Positions 17,480-26,989 of a stretch of DNA of 64,000 nt are shown here, one piece after another; position 1 is the stretch's first letter, and each line of letters opens with the position of its first letter. The position numbers were made by a program, and so were the translations under genes. Where the stretch lies: the NCBI GenBank assembly GCA_016209105.1, contig JACQWR010000016.1, forward strand, positions 44,738 through 108,737, read 5' to 3'. The notes beneath the pieces are model-generated. The model was given only the letters and a program-made list of their open reading frames with translations, searched no databases and was not told the DNA's origin. The stretch comes from Deltaproteobacteria bacterium (GTDB lineage: Bacteria; Desulfobacterota; Syntrophia; Syntrophales; JACQWR01).

Positions 17480-18298
17480 TCACAGGTATGACCGCGCACC
17501 CGCATACCGTTTCAGGAAATAACTGCTGGAGAGAGAATCGTAGCGTATTTTTTTACCCCTGCCCGGCGCATGGATAAATTGTCCGTCACCGGCATAGATA
17601 CCCACATGAGACACCTTTTCCCGAGAGGATATATTGAAGAAAACGAGATCCCCCTTCATCAGGAGTTCCTGCTCCACGAAGGCGCCGGCCTCGTACTGTT
17701 CCCCGGCCGTGCGGGGAAGTTCCAGCCCATTCAACTGATAAACCGTCATCGCGAGCCCGCTGCAATCGAAACCCCGGTCGGCATCGGCGCCGCCCCAGAG
17801 ATAGGGAGTGCCGAGAAAGTCCTGCGCCCTTTTGATCAGTTCCTCGCGGAGATATTCGGCGCCGTATTCCCGCCGTTTCGCCGCGGCATATTCGCCGGGA
17901 TTGACGATATAGAATTCCCCGATAACGCCGGACGCATCGAGACTCACGGCCGTCGCACGGGCGGAAGCTCCGGATGGAAAATTACCGAAGCGCACTTTAT
18001 AGAGGCCCGCACCGGCGACAAAGTAGGTGGCATCCAGACCGCGACTGCGAAGCTGCTCCGTAAGACGCGCTGCGTTCTCCACCTTGGAAAATGCCCCGAC
18101 CTGAATGGTGTATCCCATTCGGGACAGCTCCCGTTTTGCGGTCACGGGTCGGGAAGGAAGAGGCGCGGCGCGTTTGCCGCCGCAACCGGCCAATGCAAGA
18201 AGAATCGGCAGAAGACCGATGCAGAGAAACAGGCACGCCGTCTCCAACCTGATTCGCGGACGAGGCGCCTGCAGACACGTTGTCCCGTTTTTCACCAT
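17480..18298 (-). CDS. SPOR and NlpC/P60 lipoprotein (peptidoglycan endopeptidase)
   Basis: About 272 residues from ATG 18298; a GTG at 18349 would add 17 residues, and neither start has a convincing ribosome site. A lipoprotein signal ends LALAGC. Next is a SPOR domain (about 60-130: GYTIQVGAFSKVENAARLTEQLRSRG...YKVRFGNFPSGASA) that binds denuded peptidoglycan at division sites. The C-terminal NlpC/P60 domain follows: GTPYLWGGADADRGFDCSG with the catalytic Cys, KVSHVGIYAGDGQFIHAPG with the catalytic His. It likely cuts stem-peptide bonds in septal or recycling wall. Upstream of it, about 95 bp away on the same strand, is the SDR gene. Confidence 0.9.
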   Translation of the reverse strand: MVKNGTTCLQAPRPRIRLETACLFLCIGLLPILLALAGCGGKRAAPLPSRPVTAKRELSRMGYTIQVGAFSKVENAARLTEQLRSRGLDATYFVAGAGLYKVRFGNFPSGASARATAVSLDASGVIGEFYIVNPGEYAAAKRREYGAEYLREELIKRAQDFLGTPYLWGGADADRGFDCSGLAMTVYQLNGLELPRTAGEQYEAGAFVEQELLMKGDLVFFNISSREKVSHVGIYAGDGQFIHAPGRGKKIRYDSLSSSYFLKRYAGARSYL

Positions 18299-18394
18299 GT
18301 GTCGATCGGGGTTCGTACGAAAAGAGCGAGCAGACCGGCAACCATCCACTCCGACGTATGGTCAGTTCCAAAGCTCATGCGCATTTCCAGCAAA

Positions 18395-19120
18395 TTAAGA
18401 GGAGGCGATGTTCGATCCGCCATCCACCGGGATAATCGCCCCCACGATATACGTTGCCTTGTCGGATACCAGAAAGGCAACTACATCGGCAACTTCCTCG
18501 GGGTTGCCGATGCGCCCCAGCGGAACCTTTTTGTTTTCGTAGGAGCGGCCGTGGTAGTCCCGATACCCCACCGGCGTTCCCGTATGACTGATCCCGATGG
18601 CATTGACCCTGATGTTGTAGGGGGCAAGATCGAGCGCGGCGCTCAGCGTCATGAAATTGATGCCCCCTTTGCTTGTCCGGTAGGAAAATTTGTTTTTATT
18701 GCCGCGCGTGCTGGCAACGGTGATGTTCACGATGCTGCCGCCTCCGTTATCTTTCATGAGCAGGGCGGCGTAGCGTGAGCAGAGGTAGTAACTGCGGAGG
18801 TTCGTATCAATCGTGAGCTGCCACGTCTCGAGATCGCAATCGAGGATTGATTCATTTTTCGTATAGGCCACGTTGTTGACCAGCACATCCAGACGCCCGA
18901 ATTTTTCCCCGATGAAATCAAACAGGGCCTTGATCTCTTCCGCCTTGGCAAAATCCAGACGGAAAAACGAGCCTGTCCGGGGGAGGGAGGCCGCCACTTC
19001 CTTCGCTTCCTCCTCATGGCGCGAGGTAATGATCACGTGATACCCCTCGCGGGAAAGGGTTTCGGCAATCGCCTTGCCCACGTTGCTGGTGGAACCGGTT
19101 ACCAGTGCGATTCGTTCCAT
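18395..19120 (-). CDS. Short-chain dehydrogenase/reductase
   Basis: 241 residues from ATG 19120 with GGAGGAAA just before it. Rossmann TGSTSNVGKAIAE (TGxxxxxGxA) near the N-terminus, NNVAY at the NNAG position, IVNITVASTRGN, catalytic YRTSKGG (Tyr-xxx-Lys), and the C-terminal LGRIGNPEEVADVVAFLVSDKATYIVGAIIPVDGG common to FabG-like SDRs. The catalytic Ser position (usually 'S' 12-13 residues before Tyr) falls in TVASTR. NAD(P)-dependent oxidoreduction of an unknown alcohol or ketone; FabG function is possible but no acp or fab gene is adjacent. Confidence 0.85.
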   Translation of the reverse strand: MERIALVTGSTSNVGKAIAETLSREGYHVIITSRHEEEAKEVAASLPRTGSFFRLDFAKAEEIKALFDFIGEKFGRLDVLVNNVAYTKNESILDCDLETWQLTIDTNLRSYYLCSRYAALLMKDNGGGSIVNITVASTRGNKNKFSYRTSKGGINFMTLSAALDLAPYNIRVNAIGISHTGTPVGYRDYHGRSYENKKVPLGRIGNPEEVADVVAFLVSDKATYIVGAIIPVDGGSNIASS

Positions 19121-19205
19121 TTTCCTCCTCCGTGACTGTTCAGGCGGGTCCGGATGCGCTCCAGTCGGCATTTCCAAAAAATACCATTGATTATCTCACA
19201 AGGCA

Positions 19206-19236
19206 TTCTTCCATTCAAGCGGCAAGAATGGAAGAA
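19206..19236. terminator. Hairpin between cca and the SDR gene
   Basis: 11 bp perfect arms TTCTTCCATTC and GAATGGAAGAA around a 9-base loop, 28 bases past the cca stop. There is no T-run on either side, so termination is uncertain; it may be an mRNA stabiliser or part of a decayed repeat. Confidence 0.4.
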
Positions 19237-19264
19237 CGGGGGGACAGAACCCCTCGTGTCCACA

Positions 19265-20614
19265 TCAGACACCCTTCCCCCACCGAGTGGTCACCAGTTT
19301 CCGGGCATCTTCCGCTGTCTTTATCTCGCCGTTTAACTGGGCGTCTTCGACGGTGCGGATGATATCGCTGAAGAGGGGGCCGGGATGAAAGCCCAGGCCT
19401 ATCAGGTCTCTTCCCGTTATCAGGCGGGCTGGCCGCAGTTCCTCCTTCGGAATTTCGCCAAGCTTCTCCCTCAAGAAATCATAACTGTCAAGGGAACCGT
19501 GGCTGGCGAGGCAGTCCAAGCGATGCAGCTCAAGATGAAGATCAAAATCGGGCATGCGGAGGAAACGCTTGAGCCTGTTGGGACGCATCTGTTTCACCCC
19601 CGCAAAATGCATATGGTACCGGATCAGGGCGCTGACCGTTTCCATCTCTGCCCCGGAAAACTTCAGGCGTCCCATCATGTCCCGGGCAATTTTCTCCCCC
19701 CTCTGCACGTGGCCGTAAAAATGGACGCCCTTGTCGTCCTCGGTGCGCGTCACGGCTTTCCCCACGTCGTGCAACACCGCGCCCCAGGCCAGGCGCGCAT
19801 CCGTTTCATTTCCCGCCGGCAGGAACGCCAACATCTTCAGGGTGTGCTCCCAGACGTCTCCCTCGGGGTGGAAGGCCGGCGGCTGCGTGACTCCGCGAAG
19901 CGCCTGGATCTCGGGCAGGATTTCCGCGAGGAGGCCGGAGTCGGCAAGGAGTTCCATCCCGCGACGGGGAAAGCCGCGGGTGAGGAGCTTGGTCAGTTCC
20001 TCACAGATACGCTCGGCACTGATATGCTGTATTTTTTTCGCGGAAAACCTGATTGCACCCAGCAATTGCTGGTCGAGCGCAAAGTCCAGGTTGGCGGCAA
20101 AACGAACTGCCCGGAGCATCCGCAGATGGTCCTCGGCAAAGCGCGTCCTCGCGTCGCCGATGGTGCGCACGATGCGCGCCTCGATATCCCGGCGGCCGCC
20201 GACATAATCGGTGACTTCACCGCTCACCGGGTCCATGAGGAGCCCGTTGATCGTGAAATCGCGGCGTAGGACGTCTTCCCTGGCCGCGGCAAACGAAACG
20301 TGCAGAGGTCTGCGGCCGTCGGCGTAGCCGCTCTCCGTGCGGAACGTGGCCACCTCGTAGCCCGCCCCCCCTTCCAGAACGAGCACGACGCCGAAGCTTA
20401 AACCTACCGGCGCCGTGCGGGGGAACAGGGCGATCACTTCTTCGGGGCGGGCGGAGGTGGCGATGTCATAGTCTCCCGGTTCCCCGCCGCGCAGGAGGTC
20501 GCGCACGCACCCGCCTACGAGAAAGGCCTCGTGCCCGGCATCCCTGAGTCTACGGATAATGTCGGCGGCTGTTTCCCGAGTGGCGGGAATTTTTTCCAAA
20601 CCCGTTTCTGCCAA
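19265..20614 (-). CDS. cca: CCA-adding/poly(A) polymerase family tRNA nucleotidyltransferase with HD domain
   Basis: 449 residues from a TTG start at 20614 with GAGGACGGGC upstream, only 8 bp after the thiC stop. FLVGGCVRDLLRG then DYDIATSA (catalytic DxD) form the nucleotidyltransferase core. RRDFTINGLLMD, DARTRFAEDHLRMLRAVRFAA and the flexible-loop region follow, the standard class II CCA order. A C-terminal HD phosphohydrolase segment includes WGAVLHDVGKAVTR and HGSLDSYDF. It adds or repairs the 3' CCA of tRNAs; some deltaproteobacteria split CCA and A addition, so poly(A) polymerase or A-adding activity is an alternative. Confidence 0.92.
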   Translation of the reverse strand: MAETGLEKIPATRETAADIIRRLRDAGHEAFLVGGCVRDLLRGGEPGDYDIATSARPEEVIALFPRTAPVGLSFGVVLVLEGGAGYEVATFRTESGYADGRRPLHVSFAAAREDVLRRDFTINGLLMDPVSGEVTDYVGGRRDIEARIVRTIGDARTRFAEDHLRMLRAVRFAANLDFALDQQLLGAIRFSAKKIQHISAERICEELTKLLTRGFPRRGMELLADSGLLAEILPEIQALRGVTQPPAFHPEGDVWEHTLKMLAFLPAGNETDARLAWGAVLHDVGKAVTRTEDDKGVHFYGHVQRGEKIARDMMGRLKFSGAEMETVSALIRYHMHFAGVKQMRPNRLKRFLRMPDFDLHLELHRLDCLASHGSLDSYDFLREKLGEIPKEELRPARLITGRDLIGLGFHPGPLFSDIIRTVEDAQLNGEIKTAEDARKLVTTRWGKGV

Positions 20615-20622
20615 GCCCGTCC

Positions 20623-21915
<1,293 letters not shown>

Positions 21916-21947
21916 AGTATCCTCCAGACGGTATAACCGTCATCAGC

Positions 21948-22072
21948 CTGCCGAAAAACGGCCACCTGCTCAAGTTTCCCTCATCCTTCGCCGTTCAACG
22001 TACCAATCAGTACGCCTCACGGCGCAGGATTTCGGAGGCCTTGCATCTGGCCGTTTTTGAGCAGCCTGTAAA
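21948..22072. repeat. Dispersed repeat family B, copy 1
   Basis: About 120 bp palindrome-rich element between thiC and thiD. The outer arms (GGCTGCTCAAAAACGG-type, seen here as GCCGAAAAACGGCCACCTGCTCAAG at the left and GGCCGTTTTTGAGCAGCC at the right) flank CCTTCGCCGTTCAACGTAC and GTACGCCTCACGGC. The same modules occur in reverse orientation at 30868-30984. It is non-coding. Confidence 0.75.
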
Positions 22073-22154
22073 AATCGGCTTCTTCAGCAACCTACTTTCT
22101 AATTTGGTGTGAAATCGGAATTATTCTTTAGTCCTGATGCCAATAGCGCCCCGG

Positions 22155-22961
22155 CTACTTCCCCTGTAGGGTATGATTAACCGGCCCCTGCCCGCCGCCA
22201 ATACGCCAAGCGCCCCTAATCGCGGCCGAGATATGTTTTTTTGCCGCATCCACGGCATCGGGAACGCTTTTTCCCGCGGCAAGCCCCGCGGCAATGGCGG
22301 CGGAAAAGGTGCAGCCCGTGCCGTGCGTATCCCTCGCCGCGATCCGCTCCACGGAAAATCGGGTAAACGTTTTCCCGTCGTAGAGAACGTCCACCGCCTG
22401 CGCGGCGTCTCCGGGGAGGTGTCCACCCTTGACCACCACGTTTTTGGCCCCCAGGCGGACAATGGCCGCGGCGGCGGCCTCCATGTCCCGCACGGATGCG
22501 ATGTGCATCCCGGTGAGGAGCTCCGCTTCGGGAATATTCGGCGTCACCACCAAGGCCAGGGGGATCAGCTCGCCGATCAGGGCTTTCACCGCGTCAGTCC
22601 CCCCATTGCCGATGAGCGGCACCCCGCCCGTGGACTTGAACACCGGATCAACGACGAGCTTCTCGATGCCGTACTGGCTGATCTTTCCGGCCACGACCGT
22701 CAGGACCCCGACGGATCCCAGCACCCCCGTCTTGGCGGCATCAATACCGATGTCGGCGGCCACGGCATCAAACTGCTTCGCCACAAATTCCGGCGGCACT
22801 TCGTAAACATCCTGGACGCCGAGCGTGTTCTGTGCCGTAAGTGCGGTGATCACGCTCATGCCGAATCCGCCCAGCGCCTCAATGGTCTTCAGGTCCGCCT
22901 GTATCCCCGCGCCTCCTCCGGAATCGGAGCCCGCGATCGTGAGCACCCGCGAAACGGCCAT
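22155..22961 (-). CDS. thiD: Hydroxymethylpyrimidine/phosphomethylpyrimidine kinase
   Basis: 268 residues from ATG 22961; GGGGGAAG lies about nine bases upstream and the thiN stop is one base before it (TAGCATG), so the two are translationally coupled. [20 protein letters not shown] at the N-terminus, [31 protein letters not shown] and the C-terminal [18 protein letters not shown] (catalytic Asp-xx-Gly-xGly) are the ThiD/PfkB-type kinase motifs. It phosphorylates HMP twice. Last confirmed gene of the riboswitch-led thiN-thiD pair. Confidence 0.96.
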   Translation of the reverse strand: MAVSRVLTIAGSDSGGGAGIQADLKTIEALGGFGMSVITALTAQNTLGVQDVYEVPPEFVAKQFDAVAADIGIDAAKTGVLGSVGVLTVVAGKISQYGIEKLVVDPVFKSTGGVPLIGNGGTDAVKALIGELIPLALVVTPNIPEAELLTGMHIASVRDMEAAAAAIVRLGAKNVVVKGGHLPGDAAQAVDVLYDGKTFTRFSVERIAARDTHGTGCTFSAAIAAGLAAGKSVPDAVDAAKKHISAAIRGAWRIGGGQGPVNHTLQGK

Positions 22962-22962
22962 G

Positions 22963-23643
22963 CTAAACTTCCCCCGGAAACATCCCCGTCCGAAAATACC
23001 TGATCGCAAGAAGCGATCCCGACCGAACGGAAACCGCTCCCCGTTCCGCCGCCAGGCGATTGCTTATCCCATAAGGTCTGCCGATTTCCATCGTGCCGTT
23101 GTCCAGGGGATATTCAAACCCCCTGAGCCTTATCCCCGTAGCGTCCGTCGTGAACGGCAGGAAGGAAACCGTCTGGCCCTTCTCTCCGTCAATTGTGTGC
23201 TCTCCGTTTCCGTTAACCAAGAACACCTCGCACCACTCGTCAATGATCCTTGCCTTGATGCCCCTCATTGCCGCGAGGGCAAGGAGAGAAACGTTGGCCA
23301 GGGTATGATCCAACCTGCCTCCCAGGGCGCCGAAGATAAAAACCTGTTCCGGTTCCCGTTCGAGGGCGTATTCCAATGCGAGCCAGGTATCCGTCTTGCC
23401 TTTATCAGCAGGGTAGGTGATGATCCGGCTTCCCCGTTCCTCGTAACGCTTCAGGAGTTCCGGGGCCAGTGAATCCATGTCGCCGATGATTACCTGGGGA
23501 GCGATACCGAGGACGTCAAGATGCCGTACGCCCCCGTCGGCGCATATCGTCTCTGCCGGGGCCAAGGCTTCAAGCCGCGCGCGGAGGAACGTCAGATCCC
23601 CGATGGGCCCGCCGGAAATCACAAAGACGGTTATTCCGTTCAT
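22963..23643 (-). CDS. thiN: Thiamine pyrophosphokinase
   Basis: About 226 residues from ATG 23643; an in-frame ATG at 23661 (after GGACAGGGG) is equally possible. [29 protein letters not shown] (the metal-binding GDxDS) , [18 protein letters not shown] and [18 protein letters not shown] are the TPK catalytic blocks. It makes TPP directly from thiamine and ATP, complementing de novo ThiC/ThiD. Because the upstream leader holds a TPP aptamer and a terminator, product-level feedback on this gene is expected. Any start upstream of 23694 would fall inside the terminator hairpin and is rejected. Confidence 0.93.
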   Translation of the reverse strand: MNGITVFVISGGPIGDLTFLRARLEALAPAETICADGGVRHLDVLGIAPQVIIGDMDSLAPELLKRYEERGSRIITYPADKGKTDTWLALEYALEREPEQVFIFGALGGRLDHTLANVSLLALAAMRGIKARIIDEWCEVFLVNGNGEHTIDGEKGQTVSFLPFTTDATGIRLRGFEYPLDNGTMEIGRPYGISNRLAAERGAVSVRSGSLLAIRYFRTGMFPGEV

Positions 23644-23693
23644 CGCTTCTGCTCCCGCCATCCCCTGTCCCTGCGCGCGGTGTTTTTCCAAAT

Positions 23694-23730
23694 AAAAAGG
23701 GCCATTTCTCCCGCAGGGATAAATGGCCCC
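23694..23730 (-). terminator. Attenuator-like Rho-independent terminator of the TPP leader
   Basis: On the minus strand, arms GGGCCATTT and AAATGGCCC (9 bp) around a 13-base loop are followed by TTTTTATTT. It lies 31 bases downstream of the TPP aptamer and before thiN, the classic place for a riboswitch expression platform. Confidence 0.88.
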
Positions 23731-23760
23731 TATGCAAAGCAAAAAGAATAACGCTGTTTG

Positions 23761-23830
23761 CCACTCCCTACGCTGGCATTACCCAGGTCAGGTTCAAAGG
23801 GTATTTCTCAGCCTGCCGGCACCCCTCGCA
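23761..23830 (-). ncRNA. TPP (THI-box) riboswitch aptamer
   Basis: Read on the minus strand the element contains GAGGGGTGCCGGC, GGCTGAGAAATACCC, TTTGAACCTGACCTGGGTAATGCC and GCGTAGGGAG, the ordered conserved blocks of the TPP aptamer: P2/J3-2 CUGAGA, then ACCC...GAACCUGA and the P4-P5 UGGGUAAUGCCAGCG region. It precedes the thiN-thiD genes with a terminator in between, so TPP binding should switch off transcription. Confidence 0.95.
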
Positions 23831-23934
23831 TATATGTATACGTCTTTTCCCTATCCTAATTATCCCGTAAAATCAAGCAAATTATCTGCGGGAAGCCACC
23901 CGCGCCGACGCTCCGGTTCATTTAAGCAAGAATC

Positions 23935-24699
23935 TTATCCGATACCGAAAATCGCCTTCGCGTTTGCCGTCGTCGCCGCGCCCACCGCCTCCGGGGACAA
24001 TTCCTTGACCTCCCCCACCTTTGCCGCCGTGTGGACCACATAGGCCGGCTCGTTCCTTTTCCCCCGGTGGGGCCGGGGGGTCAGGTAGGGGGCGTCGGTT
24101 TCCACGAGGAGATATTCGAGGGGCGTATACTTGACGACTTCGCGAAGGGTCTCCGCTTTTTCAAACGTCACCGTTCCGGGCACGGAGATATAAAAGCCCA
24201 TATCGAGGCACTTTTTCGCCATAGCCCGGTCGCCGGAAAAACAGTGGAAGATGCCGCCGAGCTTCCCCCGCCAGGGTCCTAATATCTCCAGAATCTCCCG
24301 GTGGGCGTCGCGGTCGTGGATGATGACGGGCAGGCCGATTTCGGCGGCCAGTTCGAGCTGCTCGCCAAACCTCCGCACCTGAACATCGCGGGGGGAACGA
24401 TTGCGGAAGAAATCAAGGCCGATCTCGCCATAGGCCACGACCTTCTTCCGCCGGGCCAGGGCGCGGATCTCCCCGTAGGTATCCTTCCCGATTTCCTTCA
24501 CGTCGTGGGGGTGGATGCCCACGGCCGCATACACAGCGTCATACCGCTCGGCAAGGGAAACGACCTCCCGGCAGTAGGCGATATTCGTCCCCACGGTAAC
24601 CATGAACTCGATGCCCGCGTCCCTCGCCCTCTCGACGACCTCGTCCCGGTCTTTGTCAAACTCAGGCATTTCCAGGTGGGTATGTGAATCTACGATCAT
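23935..24699 (-). CDS. tatD: TatD-family metal-dependent hydrolase
   Basis: 254 residues, the standard TatD/YcfH length. VDSHTHLEMPEF carries the His-x-His metal site, VGIHPHDV, YGEIGLDFFRNRSP (Glu metal ligand), LPVIIHDRDAH (His), GIFHCFSGD (His) and LVETDAPYLTPRPHRGKRNEP (Asp) complete the two-metal TIM-barrel site. Family members have 3'-5' DNase/RNase activity linked to DNA repair. It is a single gene read leftward, divergent from the accessory patch that begins at 24.9 kb. Confidence 0.95.
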   Translation of the reverse strand: MIVDSHTHLEMPEFDKDRDEVVERARDAGIEFMVTVGTNIAYCREVVSLAERYDAVYAAVGIHPHDVKEIGKDTYGEIRALARRKKVVAYGEIGLDFFRNRSPRDVQVRRFGEQLELAAEIGLPVIIHDRDAHREILEILGPWRGKLGGIFHCFSGDRAMAKKCLDMGFYISVPGTVTFEKAETLREVVKYTPLEYLLVETDAPYLTPRPHRGKRNEPAYVVHTAAKVGEVKELSPEAVGAATTANAKAIFGIG

Positions 24700-24897
24700 G
24701 GCGCGTACCTAAACCGGAACGCCCCGATCTGTCAATCCTTTTTCCTTACCAGCATCAGCCTTTGCCGTTGCATTCTTCCCTCTCAGGGTATATGCATCAT
24801 TTAAGACGATTAGTCATAGTATGCTTCGCAGAAAAATCCGGGGGAGTTGTCCGCATCATCAACGCCCGTTTAGCGACAAAGAATGAGCGAAAGAACT

Positions 24898-25146
24898 ATG
24901 AAGAAAACTGCAATGCCTAAGACGCATTCAACCGTTCGGGAGGACTTGCGTCCCGAATACAATTTCGACTACCGGAAAGCTAAGCCCAACAGATTCGCGG
25001 GTCAGAAGGAAGAAGGTCGTGTTGTGGTGGTGCTTGACCCGGATGTTTCCGAGGTATTTCGGACACCGGATTCCTTAAACAAGGTTCTCCGAACTTTGAT
25101 TGAAGCCATGCCGTCAAAAACGAAGCGCAAAAGGGTTTCGGCATGA
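24898..25146 (+). CDS. Antitoxin-like small protein, partner not found
   Basis: 82 residues from ATG 24898 (an ATG at 24883 is also open; neither has a clear ribosome site). The sequence LRPEYNFDYRKAKPNRFAGQ followed by VVVVLDPDVSEVFRTPDSLNKVLRTLIEAM matches a widespread small-protein family in which a basic N-terminal arm precedes a short C-terminal ribbon-helix-helix-like segment; members often sit beside toxin genes. Here the next 280 bp holds no convincing partner, only a 28-codon frame at 25155. It is likely a surviving half of a toxin-antitoxin pair. Family recognised from pattern, function inferred. Confidence 0.6.
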   Translation: MKKTAMPKTHSTVREDLRPEYNFDYRKAKPNRFAGQKEEGRVVVVLDPDVSEVFRTPDSLNKVLRTLIEAMPSKTKRKRVSA

Positions 25147-25427
25147 ACGGCACATGACAACCGAATTGCCACGCTCTCATTGCCATGACGCTCCTGAAGT
25201 CATCCGCAAGAAAAAGATCCCTGACCTGCGTGATCGTTAATCTCATCAAACGACAAAATAGGTGAACAAGAAGTTTAATTATTTCCTTTAGTTGCCCTTG
25301 AAATATTCCTCCCACGGGTGTATGAATCACCTACTCCTGCCGTCACAGTTAAAAATCATACTCAGTGCCGACGGTGCCGGAAGGCCGCGAGGCACTTTGC
25401 GTTCAAATTCTTTACCGGGAATCACCT

Positions 25428-25751
25428 ATGACAATCCAGACACGGGACATTTTCATCTGTCATGCGAGTGAGGACAAGGATGAGGTAGTTCGCCCGATGG
25501 TGGAAGCTTTCAATCAGGCGGGGGTATCGTGCTGGTATGACGAGGCGGAGATCAAATGGGGCGATAGCATAACTCAAAAAGTAAATGCGGGACTGCGTAT
25601 CTCGCGATACGTGATTGTCGTCTTGAGTCCGACCTTCCTGGCGAAGAATTGGCCTCAACGTGAACTCAATTCCGCCCTTAACCTTGAATCCACATCCGGT
25701 GAAGTAAAAGTGCTTCCTCTGCTGGTCGGCACGGAGATTGTGGTAGGTTGA
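25428..25751 (+). pseudogene. TIR-domain gene truncated at an IS element
   Basis: 107 codons from ATG 25428. DIFICHASEDKDEVVRPMVEAF, GVSCWYDEAEIKWGDSITQKV, and YVIVVLSPTFLAKNWPQREL are the strand A, BB-loop and catalytic-helix blocks of bacterial TIR_2 domains; the Glu of PQREL is at the NADase position. The frame stops at TGA 25749-25751, which coincides with the left end of the IS3-family element, and the usual C-terminal effector region is gone. No remainder was found on the far side of the element, so flanking sequence was deleted too. Probably a dead anti-phage effector. The N-terminal TIR core looks otherwise undamaged. Confidence 0.8.
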
Positions 25752-25802
25752 AAAATATGGACACCAATGTTTAGGTAAGAAACCAAGACGGAGGTGTGAG
25801 AC

Positions 25803-26030
25803 ATGGAAAGGGTACCCAACGGGCGTTACACGCAAGAGTTTCGAGAGGAAGCGGTAAAGATGGTAACGGATGGGGGCTTATCGGTACTGGAGCTATCGAA
25901 GCGTCTGTCTTTACCGAAGTCAACGTTAACAAACTGGATAAGGATTTCTAAAGCGGGGCATCTTGGGAAGATTGGCAAAAATCAACGTCCTCTCACGGAT
26001 ATTGAGAGGGAATTAGCGCAAGTGAAATGA
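25803..26030 (+). pseudogene. IS3-family transposase OrfA with premature stop
   Basis: 75 codons. GRYTQEFREEAVKMVTDGGLSVLELSKRLSLPKSTLTNWI is the OrfA helix-turn-helix. The frame stops at TGA 26028-26030, but the next codons in the same frame read ELSLAKMERDILKKAAVYFAKESL, the leucine-zipper end of OrfA, so the TGA looks like a nonsense change. A run of seven A then G (about 26066-26073) is the expected -1 frameshift site into orfB. Confidence 0.8.
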
Positions 26031-26623
26031 GAGTTGTCCTTGGCGAAGATGGAGCGGGATATCTTAAAAAAAGCGGCCGTGTACTTTGCCAAGGAGTCGC
26101 TGCACGGTACGCGGTGATCAGGGAGTTGCGACTCGCCTATTGCGTTGCGCTGCTGTGTCGTGTGGAGGAAGGCTGGCTGTATCTTGCCGGCCATAAGGAT
26201 CTTTTTACCGGAGAGGTCGTAGGGTATGCCATGGCAGAGCGTATGACGAAGAACCTGGTCAGCCAGTCCCTCTTGAAGGCCATAGCCGCCAAGCGACCCG
26301 CAGCGGGTTTGATTCACCACTCGGATCGGGGCAGCCAATATTGCGCCGGTGAATATACCTCATTGCTTGATCAGTTCGGGCTGAGGGCCTCCCTGAGCAG
26401 GAAAGGGAATTGCTATGACAACGCCCCTATGGAAAGCTTCTGGGGCGTGCTCAAGAACGAACAAATTCACCACTGCCGGTATGACACCAGGCAAGAAGCT
26501 ATTCAGGACATTACCGAGTACATTGAGATCTTCTACAACCGACAAAGACGGCAGGCCAAACTCGGGTTCTTGTCTCCCGCCGCCTTTGAACGATGGTTCT
26601 ATGAAAAACGACTGGCGGCATGA
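26027..26623 (+). pseudogene. IS3-family transposase OrfB with internal deletion of the first catalytic Asp
   Basis: The true OrfB reading starts near 26095 (RYAVIRELRLAYCVALLCRV) and jumps directly to EEGWLYLAGHKDLFTGEVVGYAMAERM. In intact relatives about 100 residues separate these blocks, including the ADITYI motif with the first DDE aspartate. The second Asp (HHSDRGSQY) and the Glu (NAPMESFWGVLKNE) remain. The protein cannot be an active transposase. The C-terminal EYIEIFYNRQRRQAKLGFLSPAAFE is intact. Confidence 0.85.
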
Positions 26624-26659
26624 AAGGTTTGGTGTCCACTATTGACGACCGACCTCAGT

Positions 26660-26986
26660 TCATTTGATGCGTTTGAAACTGGAGACCAGTTTCCCTTTTT
26701 CCTGAAGCTGTTCCATCAGCACCTCCCGCATCAGATTACAGGCCTGAATAATCTTGGGATTTGATACGCGATAATAGATATTGACCCCTTCCCTCCTGCT
26801 CAGGACAACTCCTTTGGATCTCAGGACACTCATGTGTTGGGAGAGATTGGCTTTGTTGACGCCGATCTGCTCGCTCAATTCACCGGCGGACAGCTCACGG
26901 TCCTTCAACATACTCAGAATCTCCAGACGCTTGGCATTGGAAAATATCTTACACACATCGGCATGCAGTTCATAAATCTGTTTCAT
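26660..26986 (-). CDS. ArsR/SmtB-family repressor
   Basis: 108 residues from ATG 26986 with AAGGGAGAG upstream. KIFSNAKRLEILSMLKDRELSAGELSEQIGVNKANLSQHMSVLRSKGVVLSRREGVNIYYRVSNP is a full winged helix-turn-helix of the ArsR type. One Cys at position 12 (ADVCKIF) precedes the DNA-binding core; there is no CxC arsenite site in helix 3, so the effector is open (metal, redox or persulfide). It starts 3 bp after the 4Fe-4S gene stop, so both are in one operon that the repressor probably controls through the palindrome at 27695-27710. Confidence 0.9.
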   Translation of the reverse strand: MKQIYELHADVCKIFSNAKRLEILSMLKDRELSAGELSEQIGVNKANLSQHMSVLRSKGVVLSRREGVNIYYRVSNPKIIQACNLMREVLMEQLQEKGKLVSSFKRIK

Positions 26987-26989
26987 TCG

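Larger units (their letters stand above)
25749..26645 (+). mobile_element. Internally deleted IS3-family element
   Basis: Ends share an inverted match: ATATGGACACCAA at the left (about 25758) and, in reverse complement, ATAGTGGACACCAA at the right (TTGGTGTCCACTAT near 26631-26644). Inside are an orfA and a shortened orfB. Boundaries are approximate and no clear target duplication is visible. Length about 0.9 kb versus 1.2-1.5 kb for intact relatives. Confidence 0.75.

Noticed and set aside
17570..18778. 402-codon plus-strand frame across the NlpC/P60 and SDR genes
   Set aside because: It overlaps two genes with clear catalytic motifs on the other strand.
25155..25241. 28-codon frame after the antitoxin-like gene, possibly a shortened toxin
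   Set aside because: Too short to judge and no toxin motif.
26028..26030. TGA within OrfA as a selenocysteine codon, since selB is present
   Set aside because: A transposase relic gives no reason for selenocysteine, and no SECIS-like hairpin follows directly.
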